64,000 bases of DNA from an uncultured Victivallales bacterium. Lineage in GTDB: Bacteria > Verrucomicrobiota > Lentisphaeria > Oligosphaerales > JAFGRS01. This document shows positions 50,396-60,094 of the stretch, one piece after another. The notes under the pieces are model-generated. The model did not search any database. It had not been told where the DNA came from and saw nothing but the letters and a program-made list of their open reading frames with translations. The DNA is taken from assembly GCA_903837355.1 (NCBI GenBank), contig CAILUI010000249.1:1-64000 (forward strand), given 5' to 3'. A program made the position numbers and the translations under genes. Position 1 is the stretch's first letter. Each line of letters begins with the position of its first letter.

Positions 50396-50791
50396 ATGAA
50401 CCGCTTTGCGACCGCGCCGCTTCCAGCGGCACCGACCGTGATCGCTCCGGACGGCTCGGACGTGCGTGTCCTGCTGGGCCTGGCGGCAGGCGGCATGGCG
50501 CACTTTGAGCTGGGTGCTGGGAAGACGTCGGGTGCCGTCACCCATCGGACGGTCGAGGAGATCTGGTACGTGGTCTCCGGCCGCGGCGAGATGTGGCGCC
50601 AGCAGGGCCAGCATGAGGAGATCGTACCCCTGGCGCCAGGCATCTGCCTCACCATTCCCCTGGGGACGCATTTCCAATTCCGCGCCGCGGCGACGGAGGC
50701 GGTGGCGGCGGTCGGCGTCACCATGCCGCCGTGGCCTGGCGCCGACGAAGCCGTCCCGGTGACGGGACCGTGGGTGGCGACCGGGGCGTGA
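50396..50791 (+). CDS. cupin-domain protein
   Basis: 131-residue single cupin. The two motifs are visible: HFELGAGKTSGAVTHRTVEE then IWYVVSGRGEMW, and PGICLTIPLGTHFQFRAAAT. The metal-binding His and Glu are present in part. Such proteins are often sugar isomerases, epimerases or binding proteins. It follows the aldo-keto reductase gene on the same strand, so it may act on the same sugar. Substrate cannot be told. Confidence 0.75.
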   Translation: MNRFATAPLPAAPTVIAPDGSDVRVLLGLAAGGMAHFELGAGKTSGAVTHRTVEEIWYVVSGRGEMWRQQGQHEEIVPLAPGICLTIPLGTHFQFRAAATEAVAAVGVTMPPWPGADEAVPVTGPWVATGA

Positions 50792-50823
50792 ACCGCGCCG
50801 CGCGGCGGTCTGGCAGGAGGATG

Positions 50824-51108
50824 CTAACGCCCTTTGCGCCCAGCGTTTGCCAGGCTGCCTTGGATCTGGCTGATCAGATCGGCGAGCATGTAGGTACCGG
50901 GCGGGGTAGCGGGCGCGACCCTGACCGTGGTCGTGTAGCGGTGGACACTGCCGCGGAGCCAGTCGCCGGGCTCCGCGTCGCGCTCGATCCAGAGGGTGTC
51001 GCCGGGCCTGGACGTGTCGGCAGCCAGGAGTGTAAAGGCCGGCCGGTAGGCCTGGCCCCAGCGGCGGTTGTGGTTGGGCAGCACCCCCACCCCGAGGGAG
51101 ATGCGCAC
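50824..51108 (-). CDS. small protein of unknown function
   Basis: 94 residues starting at GTG 51108, which has AAGGAG six bases upstream (an in-frame GTG lies 15 bases earlier). Sequence: RISLGVGVLPNHNRRWGQAY, LWIERDAEPGDWLRGSVHRY, TTTVRVAPATPPGTYMLADL. It reads like one beta-sandwich domain, of the sort found at the C-terminus of larger secreted carbohydrate-active proteins. It may be a separated or left-over domain. No signal peptide. It is the last gene of the unit headed by the GH16 gene. Confidence 0.5.
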   Translation of the reverse strand: MRISLGVGVLPNHNRRWGQAYRPAFTLLAADTSRPGDTLWIERDAEPGDWLRGSVHRYTTTVRVAPATPPGTYMLADLISQIQGSLANAGRKGR

Positions 51109-51144
51109 GGGGTGCTCCTTCACGTCGTTTGGCGCTTGCCGAGT

Positions 51145-52677
51145 TCAGCCACCCCCGCGGCGCGGGGTCGCCAGCGGCTGGGCGTCGCGGATCTGGGCCT
51201 TGAACCGGTCCAGGTCCGGGAGGCTCATCTTCAGGTAGAGCGGCCGGCCGGAGAGGCGGAGCGTGTTGGGGCCATCCCAGTCGAGCGGCCGGTCCTCACG
51301 GACGATGAGCCCGCCGTTCGCGTCTCGCAGTTCCGCTGCGGGCAACTCTTCGGCACTGATCAGCACCGGGCTGCCGACCATGCTGGTGACGCTCTTCACC
51401 ATCGCCGTGTCGCCCAGCTTCAGAACAACGTCGGCACCGACGCTCCAGAGAGCGACGGTGGCCTCGTCGCCGCGGGTGAACACCAGGGCCCAGAGGTCCG
51501 GGGCCAGGGCCAGCCGCTCCTGGTACGCCGACTCACCGATCATCTGAATGACCGTCTTGACCGCGAAATAGGCGTCCTTCGGGCGGATACGGTCACCGAT
51601 CCAAGGTGTGAACAGGCCCATGTAGAAGTCCGGGTTCTCCAGGGTGTCGGTGTACTTCGCCTCCTGCTGCAGATGGAAGAAATACACGCGTTCGACCCAG
51701 GGGATCGTGGCCAGGACCAGATAAAGCCGGGCCAGGGCGCGCGCCTGATCCTCCTCCGAGCGCGAGCGATGCCGGTGCCAGAAACGGGTCTGCAACTGGC
51801 CGAGCATCGCGGGTTCCACGCCACTCCAGCCGATCTCCGTGATCCACAGCGGCTTGCTGTCGCCATGCTTCACCATGACCTCATGCAGGCGCGTGATGGT
51901 GTCGAGGCACCGGCCCTCCTCGAGCAGCAGTGGCCAGGTGTAGGGGTGCGAGGCGATGATGTCGAAGGAATCCTTGCCGCCATACTGATAGACCAGGTCG
52001 AGGTACTCGGGGTCGCGCGAGGGATCCCGGTACGGCGTCCCGGAGAAGCCGCACAGAACGACCTGGTTGGCGGGATCGGCACGCTTCACGGCGCGCGCGA
52101 GCGCTTTGAGCAGGATGACATAGCGCTCTTTCCAGGCGGGGATGTAGGGTTCATTGCCGGCCTGCCAGTAGCGGATCTGGCCCTTGTACTTGCTGGCGAT
52201 CTGGTAGACGAACTCCTCGAACGCCGCCACGCTCTCATCGTTCGGGAACATGTCGCCGCTGCCCGCGACTTTGAGCCATGCCGCCGGATGGCTGATCAAG
52301 GCCAGTTGGTCCAGGCCGTGGCTCACGCCCAGGTTCGCGCTCTGGATGACCCGGTTGTCGGCGCCGAACGCATACCGCCCAGCGGCCGGTTCGAGCAGAT
52401 CATGCGCGAAATCCAGGCGCACGGTGCGCAGGTTCAGATCGCCCAGCAACTCGACCAGTAGGTCGGTGTTGAAGTGAGTCGTGGTCGCGAAGAACGAGTT
52501 GGGGATGTAGCGCGGGCCCTGCATCCCGCCGACGGACGAACCTACGGCTGAACCCGGCATGCCTGCCGCGGGCGGCTCGGCGGCCGAGGGGCCGCTCTGC
52601 AGACTCAGCAGCAGCGCCCCACCCGCGACCACGCCAGCGGCCGAACCGTTGCTGATGCCTCGATGCGTTCTCACCAT
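51145..52677 (-). CDS. secreted clan GH-A glycosidase (GH39-like)
   Basis: 510-residue exported protein (signal GVVAGGALLLSLQSGPSAA). A TIM barrel with the two clan GH-A glutamates: Glu176 in YWQAGNEPYIP (acid/base) and Glu281 in LWITEIGWSG (nucleophile). Other barrel strands are NLRTVRLDFAHDLLEP and SFDIIASHPYTWP. The closest families are GH39 and related xylosidases or endoglycosidases. A C-terminal beta domain follows (TVALWSVGADVVLKLGDT). ATG 52677 has GGAGGG upstream. It lies 33 bp after the GH16 gene and is likely cotranscribed with it. Confidence 0.7.
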   Translation of the reverse strand: MVRTHRGISNGSAAGVVAGGALLLSLQSGPSAAEPPAAGMPGSAVGSSVGGMQGPRYIPNSFFATTTHFNTDLLVELLGDLNLRTVRLDFAHDLLEPAAGRYAFGADNRVIQSANLGVSHGLDQLALISHPAAWLKVAGSGDMFPNDESVAAFEEFVYQIASKYKGQIRYWQAGNEPYIPAWKERYVILLKALARAVKRADPANQVVLCGFSGTPYRDPSRDPEYLDLVYQYGGKDSFDIIASHPYTWPLLLEEGRCLDTITRLHEVMVKHGDSKPLWITEIGWSGVEPAMLGQLQTRFWHRHRSRSEEDQARALARLYLVLATIPWVERVYFFHLQQEAKYTDTLENPDFYMGLFTPWIGDRIRPKDAYFAVKTVIQMIGESAYQERLALAPDLWALVFTRGDEATVALWSVGADVVLKLGDTAMVKSVTSMVGSPVLISAEELPAAELRDANGGLIVREDRPLDWDGPNTLRLSGRPLYLKMSLPDLDRFKAQIRDAQPLATPRRGGG

Positions 52678-52710
52678 GGTTCCCTCCGCTGCCCGCGGGT
52701 CGCGCGACGC

Positions 52711-55152
52711 CTACGGCTTGAACGCCCTCAGATTGCGCACGACGACGGTGGCAGCCTGCTGGGGCTGGTTGGCGAAGACCTTGAAGGCGACGATCCGGGC
52801 CGGGTCGAGGGCGAAACCGGGTTGGCCGCCGTGGGACTTGCCGAAGCTGACCTCGAGGGTCCCGTTCTCGCCAGGTCCGAGGGTGATGCTTTCCGTGTTC
52901 CAGGGGCTGTCCTGCCAGTTGCCGAAGTTGTCGACCCGGAGGGCGACGGTGACCGCGGCGGTGCCGGTGTTGACCACGTCCAGTCGCGCTCCGGTGAAGT
53001 CCGCGAGGTTCCAGCCGTCGGCGGCCACGGGGAGGCCAAACGCAGGATAGCCCTGGCCGGCCGGGAACTCGGCCTGCAGCAGCTTGGCTCCGTCGCGCTC
53101 GACGACGCTGACCTGCGCGCCCTCGGGTTGCAGATCGGCCGGGGCGACGCCGGCGGCCGTGGCCAGGATCATGCCGTCGGCGCCGGGGACGTTGCGGGCG
53201 ACCACCTCGGCCGCGCTCAGGGTCCGGCCATCGACGCTGGAGGCCAGGTCCTGGCGCTGCCAGATGCGGACGTAGTCGACGACGAAGTCCGCCGGGAGTT
53301 GGGCGTCATCGACCGGGCTGTTGTCCCAGCCGCCGGTGACCAGGTAGAGGATGGGGTAAGAGCGGACGGTGGAGATGCGCGCATTATCCCAGCGCAGCAC
53401 GGGCTCGCCGTTGGCGTAGTAGACGACAGCCCCGGGGGTCCACAGCAGACCACAGGTGATGAAGCCCTCGGCATCGGGCTGGACGTAGATCTCGCTGCTG
53501 CCCCTGGACACGTGGTCCTTACCGTAGCCGTCCCAGTGCATGGCGATGTTGTAGCGGTGCGGCCCCCAACGGGTCAAGTGCTCCATGATGTCGAACTCCA
53601 TGGCGCCGTCGCCGGTGCTGCCACGGTTCCCTTGCGGACCCAGGGTCGGGCCGCGGTCGGGCATCATCCAGAACGCGGGCCACAGGCCGGGCGCGGTGGG
53701 CAGCTTCATACGGGCCTCGAAGTAGCCGTAGCGCTGGGCCCACTTGCCGTAGGTGTCCAGAAAACCGACCGCATAGGGTGTGGACTTACGTTTGGGATCG
53801 TCGTTCTCCGGACCGGTCTTGCGCTCGAGGCGCAGGCGGGCGACGCCGGCGTCGACGATCAGGTTATCCCGGCTGAAGTGGCTGACCTTGTCCCAGTAGT
53901 TTTCGGTGTAGATATTCCAGCGCTCACGGTCGATGGCGGTGCCGTCGAACTCGTCGCGGAAGGTCATGGTCCAGGCGCCCTCGACCGGGGGACGCTGGCC
54001 CAGCCAGGCGGGAAGCGGTGTCGGCGTGGCCAGGGCCTGAATCGCCTCGACCGCGACCGTTGCGGCGCCGCGGTGACGGAGGGTGATGCGGACGGCGTCG
54101 GCCTTGTCACTGGCGAAGCGGGTACCGGAGCCCTTCTGGGCGCCGGTACCGGTCGTGATGGGCGGGCCGGCGTCACCCTGCCAGGGGGCGGCGGGCGCAA
54201 AGCGGAGGACGAGTTCCTGGACGGCCCCCGGCGCGAGCGGGGTGTCGGCGGCTAATGCGTCGGTGCCGTTGGTGCCGTCGCTGGTGATCTGCAGGATCGG
54301 GGTGACCGGCACGGTGCCGAGGTTGCGGAGGCTCATGCGGATCGCGCTGGCGTGACGCAGATCCCAGCGACCCACGGGCGGCCGCACCAGCACCGTGTGG
54401 CTGTCCGCGCCGCCGGGAAGAGTGAGCTCAAGGACCTGGCTCTCGGCGCGCCTCACGACGGCCGCCGTGGCTCCGCCCTTCGCCTCGATCTGCGTGCCCA
54501 GGTCAAGCTTGGCGCTGCCGCCCAGCAGGTAGCCGTCGACAGGGCGGACGCGCACATCCTCGGGCTTGACGGGCGGGGTCTCGCCGGCAACCCCGGCCGC
54601 GGTGAGCGACTCGAGGCGGAAGCTGACCGGCTCGGTGACTTTGGTGGTGAAGAACAGCACCTGTATCACCTTGGCCGGGTCGAGCTTGTAGCCGGGCTTC
54701 AGGCCATACTGGTAGCCGAAGATGACGGTGGCCGTACCGGCCTCGCCGGGCTTGAGGCGGATGCTCTCCGTATTCCACGGATCCTTCTGCCACTCGCCGG
54801 CATTGTCAACGCGCAGGTTGAGGCTCAGCTCCCCGGCCCCGGTGTTGACCAGGCGCGCCGCCACGTGCCCGTAGGCCGAGAGATCCCAGGCCGCGCCCTC
54901 CGGCTTGATGCCAAGCCCAGGGTAGTCGGCGGCCCCGGCGGCGATCGAGACCACGAGGCCGGGCGTCGCCGGCTCGGGGCTCTGACGGAAGGTCTCCTGC
55001 CCCGAACTGGGAGCGCAACGGGCCCCGACACCGGCGGCCGCCAGATCAATCAACGGCAAGGCGTCCGCGGCTCGTGCGGCTGCCGCCAGAGCGAGGGCCA
55101 AGCCGGCGGCAAAGGCCTGCCGGAGGCAGCGGTGACAGAAGTGGTCGGACAC
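52711..55152 (-). CDS. secreted GH16 endo-glycanase with duplicated flanking domain
   Basis: 813-residue exported protein; signal peptide at FAAGLALALAAAARA. A beta domain (about 50-180) carries LRVDNAGEWQKDPWNTESIR. A second beta region follows. The GH16 jelly roll occupies about 405-645 with the catalytic motif EFDIME (Glu519, Asp521, Glu524), GLWPAFWMMPD and FVVDYVRIWQ. The last 130 residues repeat the first domain (LRVDNFGNWQDSPWNTESIT). GH16 enzymes cut beta-1,3 or 1,4 glucans or galactans such as laminarin, agar and porphyran. Domains like the repeated one are known in agarases, hinting at an algal substrate, but this is inference. Start GTG 55152 has GGGAG upstream. Confidence 0.85.
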   Translation of the reverse strand: MSDHFCHRCLRQAFAAGLALALAAAARAADALPLIDLAAAGVGARCAPSSGQETFRQSPEPATPGLVVSIAAGAADYPGLGIKPEGAAWDLSAYGHVAARLVNTGAGELSLNLRVDNAGEWQKDPWNTESIRLKPGEAGTATVIFGYQYGLKPGYKLDPAKVIQVLFFTTKVTEPVSFRLESLTAAGVAGETPPVKPEDVRVRPVDGYLLGGSAKLDLGTQIEAKGGATAAVVRRAESQVLELTLPGGADSHTVLVRPPVGRWDLRHASAIRMSLRNLGTVPVTPILQITSDGTNGTDALAADTPLAPGAVQELVLRFAPAAPWQGDAGPPITTGTGAQKGSGTRFASDKADAVRITLRHRGAATVAVEAIQALATPTPLPAWLGQRPPVEGAWTMTFRDEFDGTAIDRERWNIYTENYWDKVSHFSRDNLIVDAGVARLRLERKTGPENDDPKRKSTPYAVGFLDTYGKWAQRYGYFEARMKLPTAPGLWPAFWMMPDRGPTLGPQGNRGSTGDGAMEFDIMEHLTRWGPHRYNIAMHWDGYGKDHVSRGSSEIYVQPDAEGFITCGLLWTPGAVVYYANGEPVLRWDNARISTVRSYPILYLVTGGWDNSPVDDAQLPADFVVDYVRIWQRQDLASSVDGRTLSAAEVVARNVPGADGMILATAAGVAPADLQPEGAQVSVVERDGAKLLQAEFPAGQGYPAFGLPVAADGWNLADFTGARLDVVNTGTAAVTVALRVDNFGNWQDSPWNTESITLGPGENGTLEVSFGKSHGGQPGFALDPARIVAFKVFANQPQQAATVVVRNLRAFKP

Positions 55153-55397
55153 GGCAGGACTCCCGGTTCAGTGCACACTGTAGCGATGACATTCGCCGCC
55201 CGGCCCTCTGGCCGGGCGTACGCCAGAAAATAGCGCCGACGCCCAAAGCATGCCAGGGACTGGGCGGAGCGACGCGCGGGCCGCCGGACCGAGCTTTGGA
55301 GTGTCTGCGGCTTGACGCAGCGTTGTGTTCGGGCCGGCGTCGCAGTATCCTAACCGGCGATGCCGGGCGGCGGGGCCGCCCCGCCTCGGAGATCGAG

Positions 55398-56402
55398 ATG
55401 ACAAACCGCGAACGCGTCCGCACCGCGCTGGAACACCGGCAGCCCGACCGGGTGCCCTACAGTCTGCAGTTCACCGCACCGGCGCGCGAGAAGATGGCCG
55501 CCTGGTACGGCGACCGCGATTTCGAGAGCCGGCTCGGCAACTGCTTCGCCATCCACACCTGTCACCCGAAGGCAGCCTGGCAGGAGGTCGAACCGGGCAT
55601 CGTCCGGGACCACTTCGGCATGATCTGGGACAAGCGTCAGGACAAAGACATTGGCATGGTCATGAACCGGGCGGTGACGCCGGAGAACGTCGACACCTAC
55701 CCCTTCCCGGACCCCGCCAATCCGCTGATCTGGGAACCGATTCGGGCCGCGGTTGCGAACCGCGGGGACACCTACGTCGTGGCCCAGCTCGGGTTCAGCC
55801 TGTTCGAGCGTTCCTGGGGGCTTGCCGGGATGCCGGAGATCCTGATGGCCATGGCGGCCGACCCGGCCTTCGTGAACCGGCTGCTGGACCGCATCCTCGA
55901 GTATAACCTGCAGGTCATCGAGCGGGCCTGCGCGCTGGGCGTCGATGCCATGCTGTTCGGCGATGACTGGGGGTGTCAGCGCGGGCTGATGATGGGGCCG
56001 GCACGCTGGCGCGAGTTCATCGCGCCGCGGGCCGGGGAGATGTACCGCGCCGCCAAGCGGCATGGCAAGACCGTGCTGATCCACTGTTGCGGGAAGGTCG
56101 AGGAGCTCTTTCCGGAACTGATCCAGCTCGGCGTGGACGTCTTCAATCCCTTTCAGCCCGAGGCCATGGATGTGTACGCCGCCAAGCGCCGTTTTGGCAA
56201 GGATCTCTGCTTCTTTGGCGGCATCAGCACCCAGCGGACGCTCCCCTATGCCACGCCCGAGCAGACGCGCGCCGAGGTGCTGCGGCTGCTCGCGGAGGTC
56301 GGCAGGCAGGGGGGATACATCGCAGCCCCGGCGCACTCGATCCCCGCCGACGCGCGCCCCGAAAACATCGCCGCGATGATCGATGCGTTGCAGCGGCAAT
56401 AG
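55398..56402 (+). CDS. uroporphyrinogen decarboxylase-family protein
   Basis: 334-residue TIM barrel of the UroD/MtaA superfamily: MTNRERVRTALEHRQPDRVP, FGDDWGCQRGLMMGPARWRE, KTVLIHCCGKVEELFPELIQ, FFGGISTQRTLPYATPEQTR, YIAAPAHSIPADARPENIAA. True HemE has a conserved N-terminal FMRQAGR that is absent here. Relatives of this sort in sugar clusters of anaerobes are thought to be methyltransferases or enzymes of unknown substrate. ATG 55398 has GGAG upstream. It stands between minus-strand genes and its 3' end is 16 bp from the lyase gene end. Confidence 0.75.
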   Translation: MTNRERVRTALEHRQPDRVPYSLQFTAPAREKMAAWYGDRDFESRLGNCFAIHTCHPKAAWQEVEPGIVRDHFGMIWDKRQDKDIGMVMNRAVTPENVDTYPFPDPANPLIWEPIRAAVANRGDTYVVAQLGFSLFERSWGLAGMPEILMAMAADPAFVNRLLDRILEYNLQVIERACALGVDAMLFGDDWGCQRGLMMGPARWREFIAPRAGEMYRAAKRHGKTVLIHCCGKVEELFPELIQLGVDVFNPFQPEAMDVYAAKRRFGKDLCFFGGISTQRTLPYATPEQTRAEVLRLLAEVGRQGGYIAAPAHSIPADARPENIAAMIDALQRQ

Positions 56403-56418
56403 ACTGGGGACTCCCCGG

Positions 56419-59067
56419 TCAGCCCGGTTCAGCCTCGAGCCCGACCTCACGCCGTTCACTTCCCTCGGCACGCTCGAGGACCAGCACCGGGGGCTGGCCG
56501 GCGGCCCCGCCCTCGAGGCGGACGGCGGTGAGGCCCGCTCCCTCGTTAAGCGGCTCGAACACGGTGACGAAGGTCGCCGTGGCGCCGTCACGGCGCACCA
56601 CCAGCATCGGCATGCGCCCGGTTGGCTGGTTGGTCAGGCCCTGCCCGAGAATGAGCTGCACGCCGCCGACGGCGTCGGTCGCCACGGGCACGATCCAGAC
56701 GCGCAGTCGGCGCTTGTCGGCGGCGTAGGTCAGGGCTGTGGGCGCGGTCAGTACGGCTGTCTGCGTTTGCTCCACGTGCTGGTAGCCGCAGCGTTCGCCG
56801 AGCTTGCCCGAACTGGCTGCGAGCGACGTCGTGCTTTCGACGAGGGCGCCGTCGATGTGCAGGACATAGTCGCAGCGTTGGCTCGCGGCCGCAAGCGGTG
56901 CTCCGGGCGCCGGGCCGACGTCGAAGCGGTCGACGACGCAAGCGCCGCTGACCTGCAGGGAACGGGAGATGCGGAGGCCCGGATAGGCGCTGTCGCAGAC
57001 GGCTGCTGCCTGCTTGGTCTCCGGTGCGAAGCGCAGGAGCCGCCCGCAGACCCGGTCCTCTGCCGAGTCCACCGGCCACTGCACATCCCGGTCGCCGGTC
57101 GGACGCTGGGAGATGCCGTTCACGACGACCGTGTTGTGGCTCACGGCCTGCGCCGTCCACTCGCCCTTCCAGGTAGTCTCGTAAGGCATGCTGCCGACGT
57201 CGGGCAGCCACTGCCGCCCCTGGGCGAACAGGGTCAGCGTCAGTTTGTCCGAGTGACCGTGGCCACCGCCGTGGGGGCCGTAGCTCAGGGCGACGGCCGT
57301 CGAGTCCGGCTGAGCGACGAAGTCCGCACCCGCCTGGCGCAGGACCACGACGCCGGTGGCTGGCAGTAGCGAGCAGCCCTGGCGGAAGTCGCCGGTGTTG
57401 GCGAAGGTGCCGTCGGTCCAGGGCAGACCGGTGCCGCCCGTGGGGTCGACGAGTTGCGGGGCGTCGTGAATGAGCCAGTGCCAGTCGGGCGCATGGCGAT
57501 AGACCGAGGGTGTGGTCGCCACCACCTGCCCGTCGCGCTGGAGACGCACCTCCTGGCCTTTGCTCTCCAGGCGGAAGGCGTACGGGCGGTTCAGCTCAGG
57601 GCAGAACGCCGGCAGGCCAAACGTCCGGCGATTCCCCGTGTCGCGGGAGTCCACGTGATAGACCAGCCAAGCCCGGTCCTCGGCCCCCGCGTCGGCCAGC
57701 CGGGTCAGGCTCCACTCCAGCACGAAGTCGGCCACGTCGGTGTCGTTGAGCAGGTAGTGGTCAGGCTGGGTGACGCCGCCGTCGCGGACCGTGATCGTAT
57801 CGTCCTGGCGCTCGAAGGTCGGGTCGGTACGTTCCCAGCGCACCGGCTGGCCGTCGAGTCGGACACCCTCGTACCGGTACTGGTAACGGTAGTAATGCAG
57901 GAAGCCGAGGCGCCCGCGCACCACATCGGCATCGGCCAGCGGCAGGTCGCGGCGCAACAGCCAGGCAAGCCGCGGGTCGCGGTAGCGCCGGTACCCGACC
58001 AGGTGCGTCCAGTCGCCGCGCAGCGGGCCGCGGTCACTATCCCCCAGCGCCGGATAGCTAAGGTCGGGGAAGGCCAGGTAGAAGGGCCCGGTGAAGAGGA
58101 GCTGCAGCGACTTCGGTTGCGCGCTGACGTCGGTCACGTAGTGCGAGTCCTCGTCGCGACTACGGTCGTTGGGGACCTGCCAGGCGTAGGCGTCGATGCC
58201 CGCATGCAGCAGGCCCTCGGTCAGCGGCAGCAGGGCCGAGACCACGAACTGGCTGTAGCCCGGCGAGCGCTCCCAGAACAGCCCGTCCTCGCGGAGGTCG
58301 TGACCGATCAGGTGCCGCAGGCCGTAGGGGCTGCTGGTGGCATAGGCAACCAACTGCGGATCGCGCAGCGCCAGACCCACCAGGCCAACGGCTGACAGGT
58401 GCCAGGCCTGGAAGTTGTAACAGCGGTAATGTAAGTCTTTTATGCGTGTATCGTTGTGGAAGTCGGTGATCACGAAGCAGGCCATGCCGGCACGCAGGAG
58501 ATCGGTCTCGATGTGCTGCCGCTGGGCGGCGCTGAGCAGGCCGCTGTCGGCCACCAGGTCGTAGGCCTGGGCCGCCGGGACGAACCACATGGCCTCGAAG
58601 AGCGGCGACTGCGTGAAGAGCTTGCAGCGCTGGTTGGTCAGCGCCAGGCCGGGGTAGATATCGGCGTAGGCCAGCAGGCCAGCGCGGACCCATTCCCCGT
58701 AGCGGCTCTCGCCAGTGAAGGCGTAGGCCAAGGCGACGCTGAACAACGCATTGGCCTTGCCCCAGTGCGCGGTGTCACCCTTGGCCGGCAGCTTGTCCCA
58801 GGTGCCGGCCACGAAGCCCTTGGCCTCGTCCGTCAGGTTCTGCATGGCCTGCTTCGCCCAGGCGTACCGCGCCACCCGGTCGCGGGCCTGGGCCACGTCG
58901 GCGGGAGTCAGGGCCAGGTAGGGATGACGCTCGGGGAAGGCCGGTTGTGGGATCCCGGCGACCTCCTCGGCAGCGCTCTGCGGGCCGCCCCCCACGGCCA
59001 GCACGAGCCCCAGGCCGCCCAGGCAGACCGCCGTAAGACGACTCCATCTGACTGGCTGAGTGTGCAT
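56419..59067 (-). CDS. secreted heparinase II/III-like polysaccharide lyase
   Basis: 882-residue exported protein with signal sequence (LTAVCLGGLGLVLAVGGG). An (alpha/alpha) toroid (HPYLALTPADVAQARDRVAR, QSPLFEAMWFVPAAQAYDLV, DFHNDTRIKDLHYRCYNFQA) is followed by the antiparallel beta-sheet domain of heparinase II/III proteins. That domain holds SYGPHGGGHGHSDKLTLTLF, PDVGSMPYETTWKGEW and AQAVSHNTVVVNGISQR. These lyases split uronic-acid polysaccharides such as alginate, heparin-like or ulvan chains by beta-elimination; the family number (PL15, 17 or 21 type) is not resolved by eye. It lies 58 bp after deoC on the same strand. Confidence 0.8.
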   Translation of the reverse strand: MHTQPVRWSRLTAVCLGGLGLVLAVGGGPQSAAEEVAGIPQPAFPERHPYLALTPADVAQARDRVARYAWAKQAMQNLTDEAKGFVAGTWDKLPAKGDTAHWGKANALFSVALAYAFTGESRYGEWVRAGLLAYADIYPGLALTNQRCKLFTQSPLFEAMWFVPAAQAYDLVADSGLLSAAQRQHIETDLLRAGMACFVITDFHNDTRIKDLHYRCYNFQAWHLSAVGLVGLALRDPQLVAYATSSPYGLRHLIGHDLREDGLFWERSPGYSQFVVSALLPLTEGLLHAGIDAYAWQVPNDRSRDEDSHYVTDVSAQPKSLQLLFTGPFYLAFPDLSYPALGDSDRGPLRGDWTHLVGYRRYRDPRLAWLLRRDLPLADADVVRGRLGFLHYYRYQYRYEGVRLDGQPVRWERTDPTFERQDDTITVRDGGVTQPDHYLLNDTDVADFVLEWSLTRLADAGAEDRAWLVYHVDSRDTGNRRTFGLPAFCPELNRPYAFRLESKGQEVRLQRDGQVVATTPSVYRHAPDWHWLIHDAPQLVDPTGGTGLPWTDGTFANTGDFRQGCSLLPATGVVVLRQAGADFVAQPDSTAVALSYGPHGGGHGHSDKLTLTLFAQGRQWLPDVGSMPYETTWKGEWTAQAVSHNTVVVNGISQRPTGDRDVQWPVDSAEDRVCGRLLRFAPETKQAAAVCDSAYPGLRISRSLQVSGACVVDRFDVGPAPGAPLAAASQRCDYVLHIDGALVESTTSLAASSGKLGERCGYQHVEQTQTAVLTAPTALTYAADKRRLRVWIVPVATDAVGGVQLILGQGLTNQPTGRMPMLVVRRDGATATFVTVFEPLNEGAGLTAVRLEGGAAGQPPVLVLERAEGSERREVGLEAEPG

Positions 59068-59125
59068 GGCTCGGCCTCGTCCCCGGGTTCCAGACCCCGG
59101 TCCTTCCGTTCCGGGATGCCGCTCT

Positions 59126-59902
59126 TCAGTACCCACCTTTGCCGATCTGGCCGCTGCTCGCGGTCGCCACCCCAACCGCCGCACACCCCGCCGCCGCGCG
59201 CCGGCGGAACTCATCCAGCATCGCCGCCGTGGCCGTGGCCCCGCAACGACTGCCGCCCAAATCGCGAACTTGGATCAACCCGTCCAGGTCGCGCACGCCC
59301 CCGGCAGCTTTGACCTGAACCTTGGGCGAGCAGGTTGCCCGCATCAGCGTCAGGTCGTGTTCCGTCGCGCCGCGGTAGCCGTAGGTGCCGTCCTTGCCCT
59401 TGACGAAGCCGTAACCGGTCGAGGTCTTGACAAAGTCGGCCCCCGCCTGCTCGCAGACCTGGCAGAGTTTGATCTTGGTGGCGTCGTCAGGAAGGAAGTC
59501 GTTCTCGAGAATGACTTTGACGATCGCCTGGTGCCGGTGCGCCTCTGCGCAGACAGCGCGGATGTCCTGTTCGACATACGCCCAGTCGCCGGACAGCACC
59601 TTGCCGACGTTCGCGACCATGTCGATCTCGACGGCACCGTCGAGACAGGCGGTGGTGGTCTCAAACCGTTTGACCTCCGTGCTGCTGCCGCCCTGCGGGA
59701 AGCCGATGACCGTACCCACCCGAACACCCGTTCCGGCAAGCAGTTCAGCGGCACGTCTGACGTAGTACGGTTTGATGCAGACGGAGGCCACCCGGTAGCG
59801 CGCCGCCAACCGGCAGCCATCCTCCAGCTCCCGGTCTGTTAACGTCGGGTGCAGCAGCGAGTGGTCGATCATCCCCGCCAAGTCTTCATAGGTGTACGTC
59901 AT
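59126..59902 (-). CDS. deoC: deoxyribose-phosphate aldolase
   Basis: 258-residue class I aldolase splitting deoxyribose 5-phosphate into acetaldehyde and glyceraldehyde 3-phosphate. The Schiff-base Lys is in DFVKTSTGYG, the second Lys in VQVKAAGGVRD and the Asp in VEIDMVANVG. The N-terminus reads MIDHSLLHPTLTDRELEDGC. Length and motifs match DeoC. ATG 59902 has GGAGAGGGAG upstream. The frame is open for a further 105 bases with no family similarity. It sits with a lyase gene rather than nucleoside genes, so it may have been recruited for another keto-sugar acid; that is inference. Confidence 0.93.
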   Translation of the reverse strand: MTYTYEDLAGMIDHSLLHPTLTDRELEDGCRLAARYRVASVCIKPYYVRRAAELLAGTGVRVGTVIGFPQGGSSTEVKRFETTTACLDGAVEIDMVANVGKVLSGDWAYVEQDIRAVCAEAHRHQAIVKVILENDFLPDDATKIKLCQVCEQAGADFVKTSTGYGFVKGKDGTYGYRGATEHDLTLMRATCSPKVQVKAAGGVRDLDGLIQVRDLGGSRCGATATAAMLDEFRRRAAAGCAAVGVATASSGQIGKGGY

Positions 59903-60094
59903 CGCCCTGCTCCCTCTCCTGTCGTGCCTGCGCAGCACAGGCCATCCGGGCCCTACGGACCTCGCCGCCGCCAAGGGCAGATAGGCAGCACACGAGGACC
60001 CAGCCAAGCGGAAGCACGGTACCGCATAGCGCCCATTTCTCAGTTCGAGTCTGTAACGACTATATCACGCCGCAAGCATCCGACTCAAGGAAGC

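Noticed and set aside
50731-54255. Two long plus-strand frames over the GH39-like and GH16 genes
   Set aside because: The minus-strand genes show catalytic motifs, signal peptides and ribosome sites; the plus frames show none.
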